Positions 1 to 6,851 of a stretch of DNA of 9,659 bases are shown here, one piece after another. The stretch is from contig CAJKFZ010000096.1 in assembly GCA_905199285.1 (NCBI GenBank), positions 1 through 9,659 on the forward strand. The letters are read 5' to 3'. Position 1 is the first letter of the stretch, and each line of letters starts with the position of its first letter. The position numbers and the translations under genes are program-made. This DNA comes from an uncultured Ruminococcus sp. (GTDB lineage Bacteria; Bacillota; Clostridia; Oscillospirales; Ruminococcaceae). The notes beneath the pieces were generated by a model. The model ran no database searches. It had not been told where the DNA came from and saw only the letters and a list, made by a program, of their open reading frames with translations.

Positions 1-18
1 AAAAATTCGTGTTGAAAA

Positions 19-46
19 TTGTCCTAATCGCACTTTACGTTATAAT
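19..46 (+). promoter_or_regulatory. possible upstream promoter (weak candidate)
   Basis: A perfect TATAAT lies at 41-46 and a 4-of-6 match to TTGACA (TTGTCC) at 19-24, with a 16-nt spacer. In AT-rich DNA a lone TATAAT is common, and a better promoter lies 60 nt downstream. This could be a second start for the same transcript or chance. Confidence 0.25.
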
Positions 47-81
47 TTTACTGTGTTTTTTTTCATTTTCGCAAAAAATAC

Positions 82-110
82 TTGCAGTTTTTTGTGAAAT
101 GTGATAAAAT
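82..110 (+). promoter_or_regulatory. sigma-A type promoter for the ddl-like/ywiB/argS unit
   Basis: A -35 box TTGCAG (82-87) is followed after 17 nt by TAAAAT (105-110). A TG dinucleotide at 102-103 makes it an extended -10. Transcription should begin near 117, giving a leader of about 60 nt before the ATG at 178. This start site also argues against translation from the TTG at 121, which would be almost leaderless. No T-box or other riboswitch is visible in the short leader. Confidence 0.75.
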
Positions 111-177
111 ATAGTGATACTTGAAATTGACTATAGAATATACTCAATTTGCACTACTATTGTTAAAGGAGAATGAT

Positions 178-1251
178 ATGGCAAAGTTAAAGGCTGCTGT
201 TATTTTCGGCGGTACGTCCAGAGAACATGAACTCTCTCTTGCTTCCGCAGCAGATGTTATCAGAAAAATTCCGGAGGATAAATATGAAGTAATATGCATA
301 GGTATTACCAAAAAAGGAAGATGGCTCTATTTTCCGGGAGATGCAGAAGAAATAAGGTCGGGAGCATGGGAACTTAATCCTGATTGCACGTCTGCAATAA
401 TTTCGCCTGATCCTCTTCACAGGGGAATAATAACCATTGAAAACGGTGAAACTTCTGTCAAAAAAATAGATGTTGCTTTTCCGCTTCTTCAGGGAAAAAG
501 GGGAGCGGACGGCTCTGTTCAGGGACTTCTTGATCTTGCCGGAATTCCGTATGTTGGCTGCGGACTTCTCGGTGCAGCTTCATGCATGGACAAATCGCAC
601 ACACATATGGTGCTTGATGACTACGGTGTTAAAACTGCCGACTGGAAACTCATTACTCAGCGTGAGATGAGTAGGATCGAAGAAAAATGTGAGGAAATTT
701 CGTCTGAAATGGGATTTCCGCTCGTTGTAAAACCAGCCAACAGCGGAAGTAATGCCGGAACAAGTGTTGCTGAAAATATGAACAGCTTTATAGCTGCTGT
801 AAAAATAGCTTTTTCAAACGATAATAAGGTCGTTGTTGAAAAATATATAAAGGGAAGAAAACTTGAAGCCGCAGTTTTTGGCTATGATACGCCTTTTTCT
901 TCGTATATCGGAGAAATCGTTTCAGAAGGCGGCTCGTATGATCCTACTGATTTCAGCGTAAGCACCGGCGATGATCTGATCGTTCCGGCTGATTTGCCAA
1001 ACGATGTTCAGAACAGCATAAGAGAAATGGCTGTAACGGCTTATAAAGCGCTCGGCTGTAAAGGTCTTGCAAGAGTCGATTTCTTCTTAACGGAGGATGG
1101 CGAGCTTCTTCTTAATAAGATAGGAACTTCACCCGGTTTAAGAAAAAACAGCGTTTTCACCAAGCTTATGAACCATCTTGGCATGGATCACGGATATCTT
1201 CTTGATAAGCTGCTTGAACAGGCGATCGAAAACGCTGAAAGAAGCTATTAA
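178..1251 (+). CDS. D-alanine--D-alanine ligase-like ATP-grasp protein, active site degenerate
   Basis: The 357-residue length and overall layout match Ddl, the cytoplasmic ligase that makes D-Ala-D-Ala for peptidoglycan. The start is the ATG at 178, behind AAAGGAG (165-171); the in-frame TTG at 121 has no ribosome site. The N-terminal GGTSREHELS (11-20), the stretch AGIPYVGCG with MDK (K139), the ATP-grasp VVKPANSGS (K185), VEK (221-222) and LARVDFF (R299, D301) are all Ddl-like. Key positions differ when aligned from memory with E. coli DdlB. The HGxxGEDG signature reads QGKRGADG (105-112). The ribose-binding Glu of GRE/GPE is K228. The LEAN/NEIN metal motif reads NKIG (313-316), so two of three Mg ligands are lost. 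The omega-loop Lys-Tyr is Phe-Ser (259-260). The fold is secure, but normal ligase activity is doubtful. It heads an operon with the YwiB-like gene and argS. It could be a pseudo-enzyme, a regulator or a ligase with another substrate. Confidence 0.88.
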   Translation: MAKLKAAVIFGGTSREHELSLASAADVIRKIPEDKYEVICIGITKKGRWLYFPGDAEEIRSGAWELNPDCTSAIISPDPLHRGIITIENGETSVKKIDVAFPLLQGKRGADGSVQGLLDLAGIPYVGCGLLGAASCMDKSHTHMVLDDYGVKTADWKLITQREMSRIEEKCEEISSEMGFPLVVKPANSGSNAGTSVAENMNSFIAAVKIAFSNDNKVVVEKYIKGRKLEAAVFGYDTPFSSYIGEIVSEGGSYDPTDFSVSTGDDLIVPADLPNDVQNSIREMAVTAYKALGCKGLARVDFFLTEDGELLLNKIGTSPGLRKNSVFTKLMNHLGMDHGYLLDKLLEQAIENAERSY

Positions 1252-1265
1252 AAGGAGAGAAAAAC

Positions 1266-1685
1266 TTGAAAAAAAATATCATGATCTCTCTTGTAAGCAT
1301 TCAATGGCAGAATAATGAAAAATGCGAAACAGAATTGCTTACTAAAGCAAAATTTACCCGTGAAAACGGATTTGATATAATTTCGTATGAGGATACGTCG
1401 GCAACAGGATTTGAAGGTTCTGTTACAACAATTAAAGTAGAGGGAGATAAATCCGCTTCAATAGTTCGTGAGGGAACAGCAAATTCAGCTCTTTCGCTTG
1501 AAATCGGAAGAAAGCATTTCTGTCAATACGGAACCCCGTACGGAAGCTTTCAGATAGGTGTTTATACGCATGCTATCGAAAATACGATCAGTAAGAACGG
1601 AAGGATATATCTCAAATATACTCTTGATTTGAATTCTTCCTATTTATCGGATAATGAAATAATTATGACCGTGCAGAATCAATGA
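1266..1685 (+). CDS. DUF1934 (YwiB-like) beta-barrel protein
   Basis: This 139-residue cytoplasmic protein has no signal peptide or membrane segment. It matches the YwiB/DUF1934 pattern: an N-terminal strand with a Gln (MISLVSIQWQ), an I-S-Y-E-D-T-S-A-T-G-F-E-G segment (39-51), TTIKVEGD, an R-E-G turn and the YGTPYGSFQIGVYTHAIE block near 92-109. The family is thought to adopt a calycin/lipocalin-like barrel, but its biochemical role is unknown. The start is TTG at 1266 with AGGAG at 1253-1257, 8 nt upstream. The next in-frame ATG (codon 6) has a worse site. It begins 14 nt after the ligase-like gene and ends 30 nt before argS. Next-door placement to argS is also known in Bacillus subtilis (ywiB-argS), which supports both the identity and a conserved link with arginyl-tRNA synthetase. 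Confidence 0.85.
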   Translation: MKKNIMISLVSIQWQNNEKCETELLTKAKFTRENGFDIISYEDTSATGFEGSVTTIKVEGDKSASIVREGTANSALSLEIGRKHFCQYGTPYGSFQIGVYTHAIENTISKNGRIYLKYTLDLNSSYLSDNEIIMTVQNQ

Positions 1686-1715
1686 TCTGCACAAATCAGA
1701 AAGGATAAATGTTAA

Positions 1716-3485
1716 ATGTCAGATCTTATAAATAAAGCGTCGCTTCAGCTTCGTGAACTTATTGTTGAAGCTCTCGGCAAGCTTACAGCTGAGGAAACTG
1801 TTCCGGCAGTTCCGGTTCCGGTATTCAGCATAGAAATCCCGGCAGATAAGTCTCACGGAGATTTTGCTGCAAATACAGCTATGGTATGTGCAAAAGCTTT
1901 TAAAATGCCTCCGAGAAAAATTGCAGAACTGCTCTGCGAAAAAATAGAGCTTGAGGGTTCGCTTTTTGAGAGAACCGAAGTTGCGGGGCCGGGATTTATG
2001 AATTTTTTCCTCAGCCGCAAGTGGTTTTCGGACGTTGTTGAAAATGTTCTTACAGAAAAAGAAAACTTTGGTAAAACTGATTTTGGCGGCGGAAAAAGAG
2101 TTCTGGTGGAATTTGTTTCTGCAAACCCGACAGGTCCTATGCATATCGGAAATGCCAGAGGCGGAGCGATAGGCGATTGCCTTGCAAGCGTTCTCGATTG
2201 GGCAGGTTTTAAAGCCGAAAGAGAATTTTATGTTAACGATGCAGGAAATCAGATCGAGAAATTCGGAAAATCCCTTTCTCTGAGATATATGCAGATCTGC
2301 TCTGAAAAAGGACAGCAGGCAGTATATGACTGCCATGGTGATACAGAAAAGCTTTGTGCTGATATCTATTCAAGAAGTGGCGAGGGACAGGATTTTGAAA
2401 TGCCCGAAGATGTTTACCTGGGCGCAGATATTATTGAACATAGTGCAAACTATTACCATAAAAATATTTTCAGCCTTCAGGATCTCAGTGAGGACGAACG
2501 CAGAAAGGCTCTTGTTGAATATGCTCTTCCGCTGAATATCGAGGGTCTTGAACGTGATCTGAAAAAATACCGCATAGTTTACGATAACTGGTTCAGAGAA
2601 AGCACTCTTCATGCAAGCGGAGAAACTATGAAAATTGTGGACAAGCTTCGTGAAGCCGGATACACCTACGAACAGGAGGGTGCGATCTGGTTTAAGGCTA
2701 CAGAATTCGGTGTTGACAAGGACTTTGTTCTTGTTCGCGCAAATGGTATTCCTACTTATGTCGTTCCGGATATTGCGTATCACTACGATAAGCTTGTTAC
2801 CCGTGGATTCGACAAGGCTATAAACGTACTCGGAGCAGATCACCACGGTTATGTTCCACGTCTTAAAGCGGCTTTAACAGCGCTTGGAGTAGATTCCGAT
2901 AAGCTGGATGTCGTACTTATGCAGATGGTTCGCCTTGTTCGTCAGGGAGAGGTCGTAAAGCTTTCAAAGAGAAGCGGAAAGGCAATAACGCTCGTAACTC
3001 TTCTCGATGAGATACCGATAGACGCTGCGAGATTTTATTTCAATCTCCGTGAAGCTAATTCACAGTTTGAATTTGATCTTGATCTTGCTGTTGAGAAATC
3101 CTCACAGAATCCGGTTTACTACGTTCAGTATGCTCATGCGAGAATTTGCAGTCTTATTGCTAATTTAAAATCGGAGGGAATAGAAATTCCGGAAACCGCT
3201 GCTCTCGGTCTTCTTGATAATCCTCGTGAGATCGAGCTTATTCGCCATATCGCATCTCTTCCGAAAGAGATAAATCTTGCAGCAAAGAACTATGATCCGG
3301 CTCGAATCACAAAATATTCGATCGATCTTGCAACGCTTTTCCATCGCTTTTACGATGCTTGCAGTGTTAAAAATGCTGAAACACCGGAGCTTATGAACGC
3401 GAGAATGCTTCTTTGTCTCGCAGTCAGACAGACTTTAAGAAATGCACTTTCTATCCTTAATGTTGAACAGCTAGAGAAAATGTAA
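1716..3485 (+). CDS. argS: arginyl-tRNA synthetase
   Basis: This class I aminoacyl-tRNA synthetase charges tRNA-Arg with arginine in the cytoplasm. The 589 residues are full length for the bacterial enzyme. The N-terminal tRNA-binding Add-1 domain (about 1-115) has the typical IPADKSHGDFAAN and EVAGPGFMNFFL blocks. The catalytic domain carries the HIGH signature as HIGN (143-146, within ANPTGPMHIGNARG), FYVNDAGNQ (171-179), VLGADHHGY (371-379) and a KMSKS-type KLSKRSGK (415-422). An alpha-helical DALR anticodon-binding domain follows from about 465, with PVYYVQYAHAR at its entry. No key residue is missing. The ATG at 1716 is preceded by GAAAGGA (1699-1705), a 10-nt spacing. It lies in the same unit as the two genes upstream. 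A weak 9-bp AT-rich hairpin (3477-3498) overlaps its stop codon but lacks a U-run, so no convincing terminator was found. Confidence 0.98.
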   Translation: MSDLINKASLQLRELIVEALGKLTAEETVPAVPVPVFSIEIPADKSHGDFAANTAMVCAKAFKMPPRKIAELLCEKIELEGSLFERTEVAGPGFMNFFLSRKWFSDVVENVLTEKENFGKTDFGGGKRVLVEFVSANPTGPMHIGNARGGAIGDCLASVLDWAGFKAEREFYVNDAGNQIEKFGKSLSLRYMQICSEKGQQAVYDCHGDTEKLCADIYSRSGEGQDFEMPEDVYLGADIIEHSANYYHKNIFSLQDLSEDERRKALVEYALPLNIEGLERDLKKYRIVYDNWFRESTLHASGETMKIVDKLREAGYTYEQEGAIWFKATEFGVDKDFVLVRANGIPTYVVPDIAYHYDKLVTRGFDKAINVLGADHHGYVPRLKAALTALGVDSDKLDVVLMQMVRLVRQGEVVKLSKRSGKAITLVTLLDEIPIDAARFYFNLREANSQFEFDLDLAVEKSSQNPVYYVQYAHARICSLIANLKSEGIEIPETAALGLLDNPREIELIRHIASLPKEINLAAKNYDPARITKYSIDLATLFHRFYDACSVKNAETPELMNARMLLCLAVRQTLRNALSILNVEQLEKM

Positions 3486-3611
3486 AAAATTACATTTTAT
3501 GATATAAAAATTACGGGTTGGTTACAAAAGGAAAATGTTGATTGTCGTAAATTAACAAATAAAAAGCAGTAAAAATGTTGAAATTGCAGGTTTTGGGATA
3601 AAAGTTAACAC

Positions 3612-3653
3612 TTTGTTAACAAACCGCTGCTGAAAATATGTTACAATTTGTAA
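3612..3653 (+). promoter_or_regulatory. paired palindromes and extended -10 promoter upstream of the CdaR-like gene
   Basis: The 258-nt gap 3486-3743 holds no gene. TTTGTTAACAAA (3612-3623) is a perfect 12-bp palindrome, and its core GTTAACA is repeated 11 bp earlier (3604-3610), one helical turn away. A second palindrome, TTACAA-T-TTGTAA, occupies 3641-3653. The extended -10 TG-T-TACAAT (3639-3647) overlaps the second palindrome, and the first lies in the -35 zone (TTAACA at 3616-3621, 20 nt from the -10, longer than ideal). Transcription would start near 3654. The leader then contains a small hairpin, GCAGT/ACTGC (3666-3680). This arrangement fits an operator-controlled promoter, perhaps autoregulated by the gene that follows. 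The regulator assignment is inference. Confidence 0.5.
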
Positions 3654-3743
3654 TATATTGCAGTTGCAGTGAAATACTGCCGCACTATTCCCGAAGGCTT
3701 GCTGCGAATAAAATTATAATAAAATTCAGAAGGGATGTAAATT

Positions 3744-4829
3744 ATGTCCAACAGATTATTTCAGGGTTTAGTTCATCAAATGCGTGATACTATCGACGCT
3801 ACTATCGGAGTTGTCGATGAAACAGCAACTATCATCGCTTGCAGCGATCTTTCAAGAGTAGGTACTACAAACGAATTCGTTTCACTTGATCTCAGTGATT
3901 CACATGATATCTTTATTCGTGACGGATTCACATACAAACCTTTTGGTTCAAGAGCAAAGCCGGATTACGCTGTTTTTGTAGAGGGCGTGGACGATGCTGC
4001 CGCTAAATATGCAAGCATCCTTGCGATAACTCTTTCAAATATCAAGCAGTATTATGATGAAAAATATGACAGAAACAACTTCATTAAAAACGTTATTCTT
4101 GATAACGTTCTTCCCGGAGACATCGTTATTAAGGCAAGAGAACTTCATTTCAATGCCGAAATAAGCCGTGCGGTTTTCCTGATCAGAATTATTTCTGCTA
4201 ATGATATTTCCGCTTATGATGTTATCCAGAATCTTTTCCCGGATAAAAATAAGGACTTCGTTTTCAATATCACAGAAAGCGATATCGTCCTTGTAAAAGA
4301 GCTTAAAAGTACGGTAGATTCAAAGGATCTTGAAAAGCTTGCCCGTTCGATCGCCGATACTTTAAGCAGCGAGTTCTATACAAGAATAAATGTTGGTATC
4401 GGAACTTCTGTTGTCGGAGTAAAGGATCTTGCACGTTCGTTCAAGGAAGCTCAGATGGCTCTTGAAGTAGGTAAGGTTTTCGATACTGATAAAGTCATTG
4501 TGAGCTACGATAATCTCGGAATCGCACGTCTTATCTATCATCTCCCGACAACTCTCTGTGAAACTTTTCTTCATGAAGTTTTTAAGGTTGGAAGCATAGA
4601 ATCTCTCGATCATGAAACGCTTTTCACTATTCAGAAATTCTTTGAAAATAATCTTAACGTTTCTGAAACTTCAAGAAAGCTCTTTGTACACAGAAATACT
4701 CTTGTATACAGACTCGAAAAAATTAAAAAGCTTACAGGTCTTGACCTTCGTGAGTTCGATCACGCTATTATCTTCAAAATTGCTCTCATGGTTAAGAAAT
4801 ACCTGTCGGCAAATCCAGTAAAGTTCTGA
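3744..4829 (+). CDS. CdaR/PucR-family transcriptional regulator
   Basis: This 361-residue soluble protein has the layout of sugar-diacid-type regulators. The N-terminal sensory part (1-105) contains a diacid-recognition-like segment (RDTIDATIGVVDETATIIAC, 14-33). A GGDEF-like CdaR domain follows at about 115-250, including NVGIGTSVVGVKDLARSFKE and then AQMALEVG (236-243). The C-terminal helix-turn-helix (about 295-352) carries NNLNVSETSRKLFVHRNTLV and YRLEKIKKLTGLDL, the family hallmark. The domain order is clear but the effector is not; no sugar-diacid genes are nearby. The ATG at 3744 has AAGGG at 3730-3734. The next genes, in the same direction, are ftsE and ftsX, starting 56 nt downstream beyond a small hairpin. 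Control of the division/cell-wall module is therefore plausible but unproven. Two palindromes upstream are candidate operators for this protein. Confidence 0.85.
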   Translation: MSNRLFQGLVHQMRDTIDATIGVVDETATIIACSDLSRVGTTNEFVSLDLSDSHDIFIRDGFTYKPFGSRAKPDYAVFVEGVDDAAAKYASILAITLSNIKQYYDEKYDRNNFIKNVILDNVLPGDIVIKARELHFNAEISRAVFLIRIISANDISAYDVIQNLFPDKNKDFVFNITESDIVLVKELKSTVDSKDLEKLARSIADTLSSEFYTRINVGIGTSVVGVKDLARSFKEAQMALEVGKVFDTDKVIVSYDNLGIARLIYHLPTTLCETFLHEVFKVGSIESLDHETLFTIQKFFENNLNVSETSRKLFVHRNTLVYRLEKIKKLTGLDLREFDHAIIFKIALMVKKYLSANPVKF

Positions 4830-4841
4830 TTTTAAGAACGT

Positions 4842-4859
4842 GGACGGAGCTTTCCGTCC
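4842..4859 (+). terminator. GC-rich hairpin between regulator and ftsE (partial terminator or processing site)
   Basis: GGACGGA (4842-4848) and TCCGTCC (4853-4859) form a perfect 7-bp stem with a GCTT loop, 12 nt after the regulator's stop codon. Only TTACAGATT follows, so there is no proper U-run and termination would be weak at best. It may set different transcript levels for the regulator and ftsEX, or act as a processing or stability element. Confidence 0.4.
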
Positions 4860-4885
4860 TTACAGATTAAGGTAGGTGTAAACCA

Positions 4886-5758
4886 TTGGTAGAACTTAAA
4901 AACGTATCTGTAACCTATTCCAGCGGCGTTGACGCTCTTAATAATGTCAGCCTGAAAATTAACGACGGCGATTTTGCTTTCGTTGTAGGTTCGTCCGGTG
5001 CGGGAAAAAGTACTATGATCAAGCTTCTGCTTAAAGAAATAGACGCAACAAGCGGTGTTGTTACCGTAAACGGCTATAATCTTGGCAAGCTGAAAAAACG
5101 CAAAATACCTGAATTCCGCCGTACTCTCGGATTTGTATTTCAGGATTTCCGTCTGATTCCGTCTATGACCGTTTACGAAAATATTGCTTTCGTTCTTCGT
5201 GTTATAGATGCTCCGATAAAATATATCCGCAAAAGAGTTCCGTATGTTATAAGTCTTGTCGGACTTCATGCGAAAACCAATTCGTATCCCGATGAGCTTT
5301 CCGGCGGTGAAAAACAGCGTGTTGCAATTGCCAGAGCGCTTGTGAACGATCCGCAGCTTATTATCGCTGATGAGCCGACCGGAAATATTGATCCTGAACT
5401 TTCCTACGAGATAGTGGAGCTTCTTAAAAGCATCAACGATCAGGGAACAACTATACTTATGGTTACTCATGAACATGATCTTGTACGTCATTTCGGAGGC
5501 AGAATAATTAATATCACCGAGGGTGAGATCGTATTTGACGAGGTTATTCTCGGTGCAAACGATGAGATTATACTGCCGTCCGGCGGGGAGATTCAGCAGC
5601 CTCAGCTGTCTTTACAGGAAGTCGGAACATCTTCGGATTCTGTAGACGGCATTACTGAGGAAGAATCGGTAAATACTGATATTCCGCTTGAGGAAATGAG
5701 CGCAGATGATGTTATTGCTGCAATAACCGGCGAAAAAACGTCAGGAGGTGCAGTATGA
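4886..5758 (+). CDS. ftsE: cell division ATP-binding protein FtsE
   Basis: FtsE is the cytoplasmic ATPase of the FtsEX complex, an ABC-type machine that moves no substrate but transmits ATP-driven shape changes to cell-wall hydrolases outside. All ABC motifs are present: Walker A GSSGAGKS (35-42), Q-loop Q86 in FQDFRL, signature LSGGEKQ (138-144), Walker B LIIADEP with catalytic E163, and the H-loop H195 in VTHEHD. The first ~217 residues cover the normal FtsE. The protein then runs on to residue 290 with an acidic tail (17 Asp/Glu, one Lys in 218-290) that typical FtsE (about 225-230 aa) lacks. Start choice: TTG at 4886, with AGGTG (4874-4878) 7 nt before it; the N-terminus MVELKNVSVTY is right for the family. 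The stop overlaps the ftsX start (ATGA). Confidence 0.97.
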   Translation: MVELKNVSVTYSSGVDALNNVSLKINDGDFAFVVGSSGAGKSTMIKLLLKEIDATSGVVTVNGYNLGKLKKRKIPEFRRTLGFVFQDFRLIPSMTVYENIAFVLRVIDAPIKYIRKRVPYVISLVGLHAKTNSYPDELSGGEKQRVAIARALVNDPQLIIADEPTGNIDPELSYEIVELLKSINDQGTTILMVTHEHDLVRHFGGRIINITEGEIVFDEVILGANDEIILPSGGEIQQPQLSLQEVGTSSDSVDGITEEESVNTDIPLEEMSADDVIAAITGEKTSGGAV

Positions 5759-6666
5759 AGATAAGCGGTTTTAAATATCTTGCCAATCAAGGCGTTGAGA
5801 ATATCTGGAAAAATAAAATGATGGCATTTGCCACATTTTGCGTCCTTCTTATTTCGCTTTTGCTCGTTGGAGTAGCGTCCCTTTTTTACATAAACATGAA
5901 TTCGATGATTCTCGGTCTTAATGATAAAAATGAGATCGTAGTTCATTTGAATGTGGGAACGCCGGATGACGAGGTTAAAAAAGCTGAAGAAGACCTCAGA
6001 AAGATTCCGAATGTCGATAAGATCACATTTATATCAAAAGAAGAAGCTCTTGTACGTCAGAGAGCAAGTCTTACAAGTGCGGAAAAGATTTTTAATGATT
6101 ATATTGGCGATGACGCCAGCTTCATGCCGGATGGATTCAGCGTTACTGTTAAAAATAACGATATCATTGCAGACACAACTGCTGAGATAAATGCAATGCC
6201 GGTCGTTCAGAAAGCACAGTCATCGCTTCAGGTGGCAGAATTCCTTAAAGAACTCAGAAGAGTAGTTTCGCTTATAGCCGGAGCTATAGTTATTGCGCTT
6301 GCAGCAGTATCCATAATTATGATCTCAAATACCACGAAAGCAAGCGTTTTTGCAAGACGTGAGGAAATTCAGATCATGAAATACGTCGGCGCAACCAACT
6401 CTTTCATTCGAACTCCGTTTTTTGTTGAGGGTATGGTGACAGGTCTTTTTGCCGGCACAGGAGCATTTTTCATAACATGGTCTGTTTATCAGGCAATTTT
6501 TAAGGTTATGCAAAGTGAAGAAACTCTTATGAATGCTTTCGGACTTGGTTCGCTTATTCCATTTGAGGATATAAGATTATATGTGTTGATCGCATATCTT
6601 GTTGCGGGTTCATTTGTCGGCGCTCTCGGAAGCGTTATCAGTACAAGACGGCACGTTGATGTATGA
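5755..6666 (+). CDS. ftsX: cell division membrane protein FtsX (permease-like)
   Basis: FtsX is the membrane partner of FtsE. It passes the ATPase signal to a peptidoglycan hydrolase or its activator on the outer face. The 303 residues show the family pattern: a cytoplasmic N-terminus with KYLANQGVENIWKNKMM, membrane helix 1 (about 23-47), one large extracytoplasmic domain (about 49-168) that should contact the hydrolase, and helices 2 (171-191), 3 (220-247) and 4 (275-296). The cytoplasmic coupling stretch RREEIQIMKYVGATNSFIRT (201-220) is typical and contacts FtsE. Translation starts at the ATG overlapping the ftsE stop by 4 nt, with AGGAGG at 5743-5748, suggesting translational coupling. 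The C-terminus STRRHVDV looks natural. The final A of its TGA stop is also the first base of the fold-back element that follows. Confidence 0.96.
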   Translation: MKISGFKYLANQGVENIWKNKMMAFATFCVLLISLLLVGVASLFYINMNSMILGLNDKNEIVVHLNVGTPDDEVKKAEEDLRKIPNVDKITFISKEEALVRQRASLTSAEKIFNDYIGDDASFMPDGFSVTVKNNDIIADTTAEINAMPVVQKAQSSLQVAEFLKELRRVVSLIAGAIVIALAAVSIIMISNTTKASVFARREEIQIMKYVGATNSFIRTPFFVEGMVTGLFAGTGAFFITWSVYQAIFKVMQSEETLMNAFGLGSLIPFEDIRLYVLIAYLVAGSFVGALGSVISTRRHVDV

Positions 6667-6825
6667 GAGCCTGTTAAGTATTTTTTTCGCACGTCCTTTC
6701 GGCAAATTTTGCCGCTTACTGCGTCAAAAATACTTGTCATACGTCAGTATGCCTGTGTATTTTTTCCTTGTCACCGACAAAATTTGACTCGAAAATCCGC
6801 ACAAAAAAGATACTGAACAGGCTCT
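6666..6825. mobile_element. MITE-like 160-bp fold-back element
   Basis: The ends are a perfect 10-bp inverted repeat: AGAGCCTGTT (6666-6675) and AACAGGCTCT (6816-6825). Similarity continues inward as an imperfect repeat: AAGTATTTTTTTCGC on the left against CAGTATCTTTTTTGTGC on the inverted right arm, then a CAAATTTTG block in both (6703-6711 and inverted 6778-6786). Near the centre AAAAATAC (6726-6733) pairs with GTATTTTT (6757-6764) and CATAC with GTATG (6738-6742, 6747-6751) around a GTCA tip. The whole element therefore folds back on itself. It has no coding capacity, as expected of a non-autonomous MITE or bacterial palindromic repeat. No target-site duplication is evident. It separates ftsX from the M23 gene and could act as a transcript-end structure. 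The right arm contains TTGACT (6784-6789) and GATACT (6809-6814), a weak outward-facing promoter candidate with a 19-nt spacer. Confidence 0.75.
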
Positions 6826-6851
6826 AAGAAAATGGGGTAATTTATCTTTTG

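Noticed and set aside
121..177. In-frame TTG start 19 codons upstream for the Ddl-like gene
   Set aside because: It lies about 4 nt after the predicted transcription start and lacks a ribosome site. The ATG at 178 has AAAGGAG at good spacing and begins a normal Ddl N-terminus.
1709..1735. Eight-codon open frame containing one Arg codon, overlapping the argS start (possible leader peptide)
   Set aside because: Its ATG is only 3 nt from the ribosome site and no attenuator structure is visible; it is probably chance.
1719..2336. Long reverse-strand open frame inside argS, and similar ones elsewhere on the minus strand
   Set aside because: These are antisense to clear, well-conserved genes, have no ribosome sites and their products are not recognisable.
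3477..3498. Perfect 9-bp hairpin over the argS stop codon
   Set aside because: Only one G-C pair and no T-run after it, so it is unlikely to terminate transcription.
3715..3720. Perfect TATAAT just before the CdaR-like gene
   Set aside because: No matching -35, and the start would fall at about 3727, right at the ribosome site, leaving almost no leader.
6599..6787. Small forward open frame across the ftsX end and the repeat element
   Set aside because: It overlaps conserved ftsX codons in another frame and runs into the fold-back repeat; there is no ribosome site or protein similarity.
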